The notes under the pieces: generated by a model
The model's database searches: none
What the model was told of the DNA's origin: nothing
The model's input: only the letters and a program-made list of their open reading frames with translations
Translations under genes and position numbers: made by a program
Shown: positions 61,214 to 64,000 of the stretch, piece after piece
Layout: every line of letters begins with the position of its first letter
How positions within the stretch are numbered: position 1 is the stretch's first letter
NCBI GenBank assembly: GCA_963931055.1
Contig: OZ006987.1
Span: 868,001 to 932,000, forward strand
DNA: 64,000 bases
Direction: 5' to 3'
Source: Coprenecus sp949297365
GTDB lineage: Bacteria; Bacteroidota; Bacteroidia; Bacteroidales; UBA932

Positions 61214-62740
61214 ATGAACAGCGACAGAAAGATCCAGAAAGCACTGATCTCAGTGTACGACAAGAACCTCATCCTAGACATTGCAAATGAACTGGTTAGC
61301 CTCGGCGTAGAGATACTCTCCACAGGGGGTACGCAGCAGTATCTGGGCAGTCATAACATTCCTGTTACAGCAGTTGAGGACCTCACAGGATATCCCTCCA
61401 TATTCGGAGGCAGGGTGAAGACCCTCCATCCCAAGATTATGGGCGGCATCCTGTACCGCCGGGAAGAGGCGTCGGATGTGGCCGAAAGGGAGAGATACGA
61501 CATCCCCGGCATCGACCTTGTGATAGTGGATCTGTATCCTTTCGAGGAATATGTCGCAAAGGACGCTTCCGAAGAGGACATCATCGAGAAGATAGACATA
61601 GGAGGCATCTCCCTCATCAGGGCAGCCGCCAAGAACTACAACGACGTGATCATCGTGGCCGGCAAGGAGTCCTACTCCGACCTGCTCACCCTGCTCAGGG
61701 AGAAGAAGGGACACTCGTCCATAGAGGACAGACGGGCCTTCGCGGCAAAGGCGTTCCTGAAGAGCTCCAACTACGACACACACATCTTCCAGTATTTCAA
61801 CAGGAAGGAGCAGATACCGGCCTTCACTGCCAGCGAGACCCGCGCCACTCACCTGCGCTATGGGGAGAATCCTCATCAGAAAGCCCTGTATTTCGGAAGT
61901 GAGACATCCCTGCCCGAGCAGCTGCACGGCAAGGAGATATCCTACAACAACATGCTGGACATCGAGGCCGCCCTGGAGCTCATATCCGACTTCGACGAGA
62001 CCGCTGTCGCCGTCATCAAGCACAACAATGCCTGCGGCTGCGCCATAGGAGCCACCCTGAAAGAGGCATGGGAGTCAGCCCTGGCAGCCGATCCCGTATC
62101 CGCATTCGGAGGCATCATCGCCGCCAACCGCCCCGTGGACAAGGCTACGGCCGAGGAGATGCACAAGATATTCTTCGAGGTGGTCATCGCTCCCGATTAC
62201 GAGCCCGAGGCCCTTCAGATACTCGAGGGGAAGAAGAACCGCATCATCCTCAGGACTGCCCAGGCCCGTCCGTCAGCCGTGAAGTTCCGCTCGATGCTCT
62301 CAGGCGTACTGGTACAGGATAGGGACACCTTCAAGGAACGCCCCGAAGACCTCAGACAGGTGACCAAGGAGGCACCTACCCCTGAGCAGATCGAGGACAT
62401 GCTCTTCGCCAACATCATAGTAAAGCATTCCAAATCCAACGCCATAGTCCTGGCCAAGGACCGCAAGCTGATTGCCAGCGGCATAGGCCAGACATCCAGA
62501 GTGGATGCACTCAGGCAGGCCATCGAGAAGGCCCGCAGCTTCGGATTCAGCCTCGACGGAGCCGTCATGGCCTCCGACGCATTCTTCCCCTTCTCCGACT
62601 GCGTGGAGATAGCCGACAAGGCCGGTATCAAGGCCGTCATCCATCCGGGCGGCTCCATCCGCGACAACGACAGCGTGGACTACTGCAACGCGCACGGCAT
62701 GGCGATGGTGATGACAGGACACAGACATTTCAAACACTGA
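61214..62740 (+). CDS. purH: Bifunctional AICAR transformylase / IMP cyclohydrolase
   Basis: 508 aa. N-terminal MGS-like IMP cyclohydrolase: ALISVYDKNLILDIANELVS, EILSTGGTQQYL, YPSIFGGRVKTLHPKIMGGI. Transformylase: LRYGENPHQKALYFGSE, VAVIKHNNACGCAIGATLKE, DPVSAFGGIIAANRPVD, and end ASDAFFPFSDCVEIADKAGI, HPGGSIRDNDSVDYCNAHGM. Last two steps of de novo IMP synthesis. Upstream of mreB by 6 bp, as in many Bacteroidales. Confidence 0.97.
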   Translation: MNSDRKIQKALISVYDKNLILDIANELVSLGVEILSTGGTQQYLGSHNIPVTAVEDLTGYPSIFGGRVKTLHPKIMGGILYRREEASDVAERERYDIPGIDLVIVDLYPFEEYVAKDASEEDIIEKIDIGGISLIRAAAKNYNDVIIVAGKESYSDLLTLLREKKGHSSIEDRRAFAAKAFLKSSNYDTHIFQYFNRKEQIPAFTASETRATHLRYGENPHQKALYFGSETSLPEQLHGKEISYNNMLDIEAALELISDFDETAVAVIKHNNACGCAIGATLKEAWESALAADPVSAFGGIIAANRPVDKATAEEMHKIFFEVVIAPDYEPEALQILEGKKNRIILRTAQARPSAVKFRSMLSGVLVQDRDTFKERPEDLRQVTKEAPTPEQIEDMLFANIIVKHSKSNAIVLAKDRKLIASGIGQTSRVDALRQAIEKARSFGFSLDGAVMASDAFFPFSDCVEIADKAGIKAVIHPGGSIRDNDSVDYCNAHGMAMVMTGHRHFKH

Positions 62741-62746
62741 TAGATT

Positions 62747-63766
62747 ATGGGATTTTCTTTTCTGACACAGGAACTCGCAATGGATCTCGGTACGGCGAAC
62801 ACCGTCATACTCGTAGACAATAAAGTAGTAGTGGACGAACCTTCCATCGTCGCATTCGACCAGACTACCGGCAAGCCCATCGCTTTCGGACAGAAAGCCA
62901 GGCTGATGCACGAGAAGACCCATCCCAACATCAAGACAGTACGTCCCCTGCGCGACGGAGTCATAGCGGACTTCAACGCGGCCGAGCAGATGATCAGGGG
63001 CTTCGTCAAGATGATCAACTACAAGCGCTCATTCTTCACTCCGAACCTCAAGATGGTGATCTGCATCCCCAAAGGCAGCACCGAAGTCGAGATAAGGGCC
63101 GTCCGTGACTCCGCCGAGCACGCCGGAGGCAGGGACATCTATATGATATTCGAGCCTATGGCCGCAGCGATGGGCATCGGTCTGGACGTGGAGGCCCCCA
63201 CAGGCAATATGGTGGTGGACATAGGAGGCGGTACGACAGAGATCGCTGTAATCTCACTCGGAGGCATCGTGACCAGCCAGTCGATAAGAGTGGCCGGAGA
63301 CGTATTCACCTCGGACATCCAGCAGTACATGCGCCAGCAGCACAACATCAAGGTCGGCGAGCTCACGTCGGAGGAGATCAAGATCCGCATCGGTGCGGCT
63401 ATCCCGGAACTAGAGAACACTCCCGATCCGTTCATCGTCAGGGGCCCCAACCTAATGACCGCCCATCCCGTAGAGATTGCGGTCACAAGCCAGGAGATAG
63501 CCCACTGCCTGGACAAATCCCTCGCGAAGATCGAGGCCGCCGTGCTTCAGGTTCTGGAGCAGACTCCTCCCGAGCTGTATCAGGACATCGTGGAACGCGG
63601 CATCTTCCTCACCGGAGGAGGTGCCCTGCTCAGAGGTCTGGACAAGAGGCTCTACGACAAGATGAACATTCCGTTCCACGTGGCCGAGGACCCGCTCAGG
63701 GCAGTTGCAAGAGGAACCGGCCTGGCCTTGAAAAACTCTTCGAGATATCCTTTCCTCATGCGGTAA
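62747..63766 (+). CDS. mreB: Rod-shape determining protein MreB
   Basis: 339 aa. Actin-like ATPase: MDLGTANTVILVDNKVVVDE PS (phosphate 1), MVVDIGGGTTEIAVISLGGI (phosphate 2), GIFLTGGGALLRGLDKRLYD (adenosine). Forms cytoplasmic filaments that guide side-wall synthesis. Followed directly by mreC. Confidence 0.96.
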   Translation: MGFSFLTQELAMDLGTANTVILVDNKVVVDEPSIVAFDQTTGKPIAFGQKARLMHEKTHPNIKTVRPLRDGVIADFNAAEQMIRGFVKMINYKRSFFTPNLKMVICIPKGSTEVEIRAVRDSAEHAGGRDIYMIFEPMAAAMGIGLDVEAPTGNMVVDIGGGTTEIAVISLGGIVTSQSIRVAGDVFTSDIQQYMRQQHNIKVGELTSEEIKIRIGAAIPELENTPDPFIVRGPNLMTAHPVEIAVTSQEIAHCLDKSLAKIEAAVLQVLEQTPPELYQDIVERGIFLTGGGALLRGLDKRLYDKMNIPFHVAEDPLRAVARGTGLALKNSSRYPFLMR

Positions 63767-64000
63767 ATGGACAATCGGAAAGCATACATAATCTACATCA
63801 TAAACTGCATCGTATTCATTGCCCTGGAGGCCGTTGCCCTTACAATGGTCTCCAGAAGCAGTGTTGTCCAGCGGTCGGAGTTCATGAAAGCCGCCTCTGC
63901 CGTATCCAACACCCTCTCCGGGGCTACGGGCAGCGTCACGGGATATTTCTCCCTGGGAAGAGTCAATGACAGGCTCGCTCAGGAGAACGCCGCCCTGAGG
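63767..64000 (+). CDS. mreC: Rod-shape determining protein MreC (partial)
   Basis: The first 78 residues are present; the gene continues past the window end. Begins directly after the mreB stop. One membrane segment (YIIYIINCIVFIALEAVALT) and then a periplasmic coiled-coil start (SLGRVNDRLAQENAALR), the normal MreC layout. Couples MreB filaments to the periplasmic wall-synthesis enzymes. Confidence 0.9.
   Translation, partial: MDNRKAYIIYIINCIVFIALEAVALTMVSRSSVVQRSEFMKAASAVSNTLSGATGSVTGYFSLGRVNDRLAQENAALR

Noticed and set aside
1..64000. tRNA, rRNA or intact insertion sequence
   Set aside because: No T-loop-like GTTCGA clusters with acceptor pairing, no rRNA-like sequence and no transposase were recognised by eye; a covariance-model scan would settle this.

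Overview
The window reads as a chromosome segment of a Bacteroidota member, most likely of the order Bacteroidales. Evidence: a SusC/SusD/SusE starch-uptake locus, fimbrillin/FimB-Mfa2/DUF3575 fimbrial genes, the order purH-mreB-mreC, and promoters matching the Bacteroidota consensus TTTG-N19-21-TAnnTTTG. Coding DNA is mostly GC-rich, as in Alistipes/Rikenellaceae, but the genus cannot be fixed from this alone. No rRNA, tRNA, CRISPR array or intact insertion sequence was seen by eye.

Layout. 1-2.3 kb: tail of an AlaX-like tRNA editing gene, a SIMPL-domain exported protein and a family 2 glycosyltransferase. 2.3-6.6 kb: an AT-rich defence patch with an McrBC type IV restriction pair and two broken genes (an AlbA_2/Schlafen-type regulator and a RhuM-Fic protein). 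6.6-13.3 kb: a UvrA2-like ATPase, an AT-rich lipoprotein and a DUF4922-SpoIID fusion. 13.3-14.7 kb: non-coding DNA with a 105-bp tandem repeat. 14.7-19.4 kb: an AmpG-like transporter, a cation/proton antiporter and a NamZ-type muramidase (cell-wall recycling and ion homeostasis).

19.4-37.3 kb is a starch/maltodextrin utilisation region. An SLC45-type transporter, SusC, SusD, SusE and three GH13 amylases run on the minus strand. A LytTR response regulator lies divergent to them, with its likely LytS-type kinase next to it, and then a CBM20-GH77 4-alpha-glucanotransferase. Starch would be bound and cut at the surface, imported by SusCD, trimmed in the periplasm, moved across the inner membrane and disproportionated in the cytoplasm. 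37.3-42.2 kb: two lipoproteins, radA and a class C beta-lactamase-like hydrolase.

42.2-46.9 kb is a toxin-antitoxin/defence island. It holds a PIN toxin-antitoxin pair plus a remnant of a second PIN gene, a KilA-N protein, an AbiEi-like antitoxin with a decayed AbiEii toxin, a LytTR fragment and a RhuM-type protein with a PLD-like C-terminus. A 58-bp sequence that carries a promoter -7 box is repeated upstream of two of these genes. 46.9-52.7 kb: a fimbrial operon under a membrane-anchored AraC-type regulator. 53.3-64 kb: housekeeping genes (lrp-like, topA, PBP1A, ddl, prmC, ispD, purH, mreB and the start of mreC).

The most notable signals are: three defence genes that keep both ends but have lost the middle; the repeated promoter cassette; genes whose -7 box lies only 4 nt from the start codon (apparently leaderless mRNAs); twin long-loop hairpins; and two families of dispersed intergenic elements. 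I did not find a complete system that I can defend as new.
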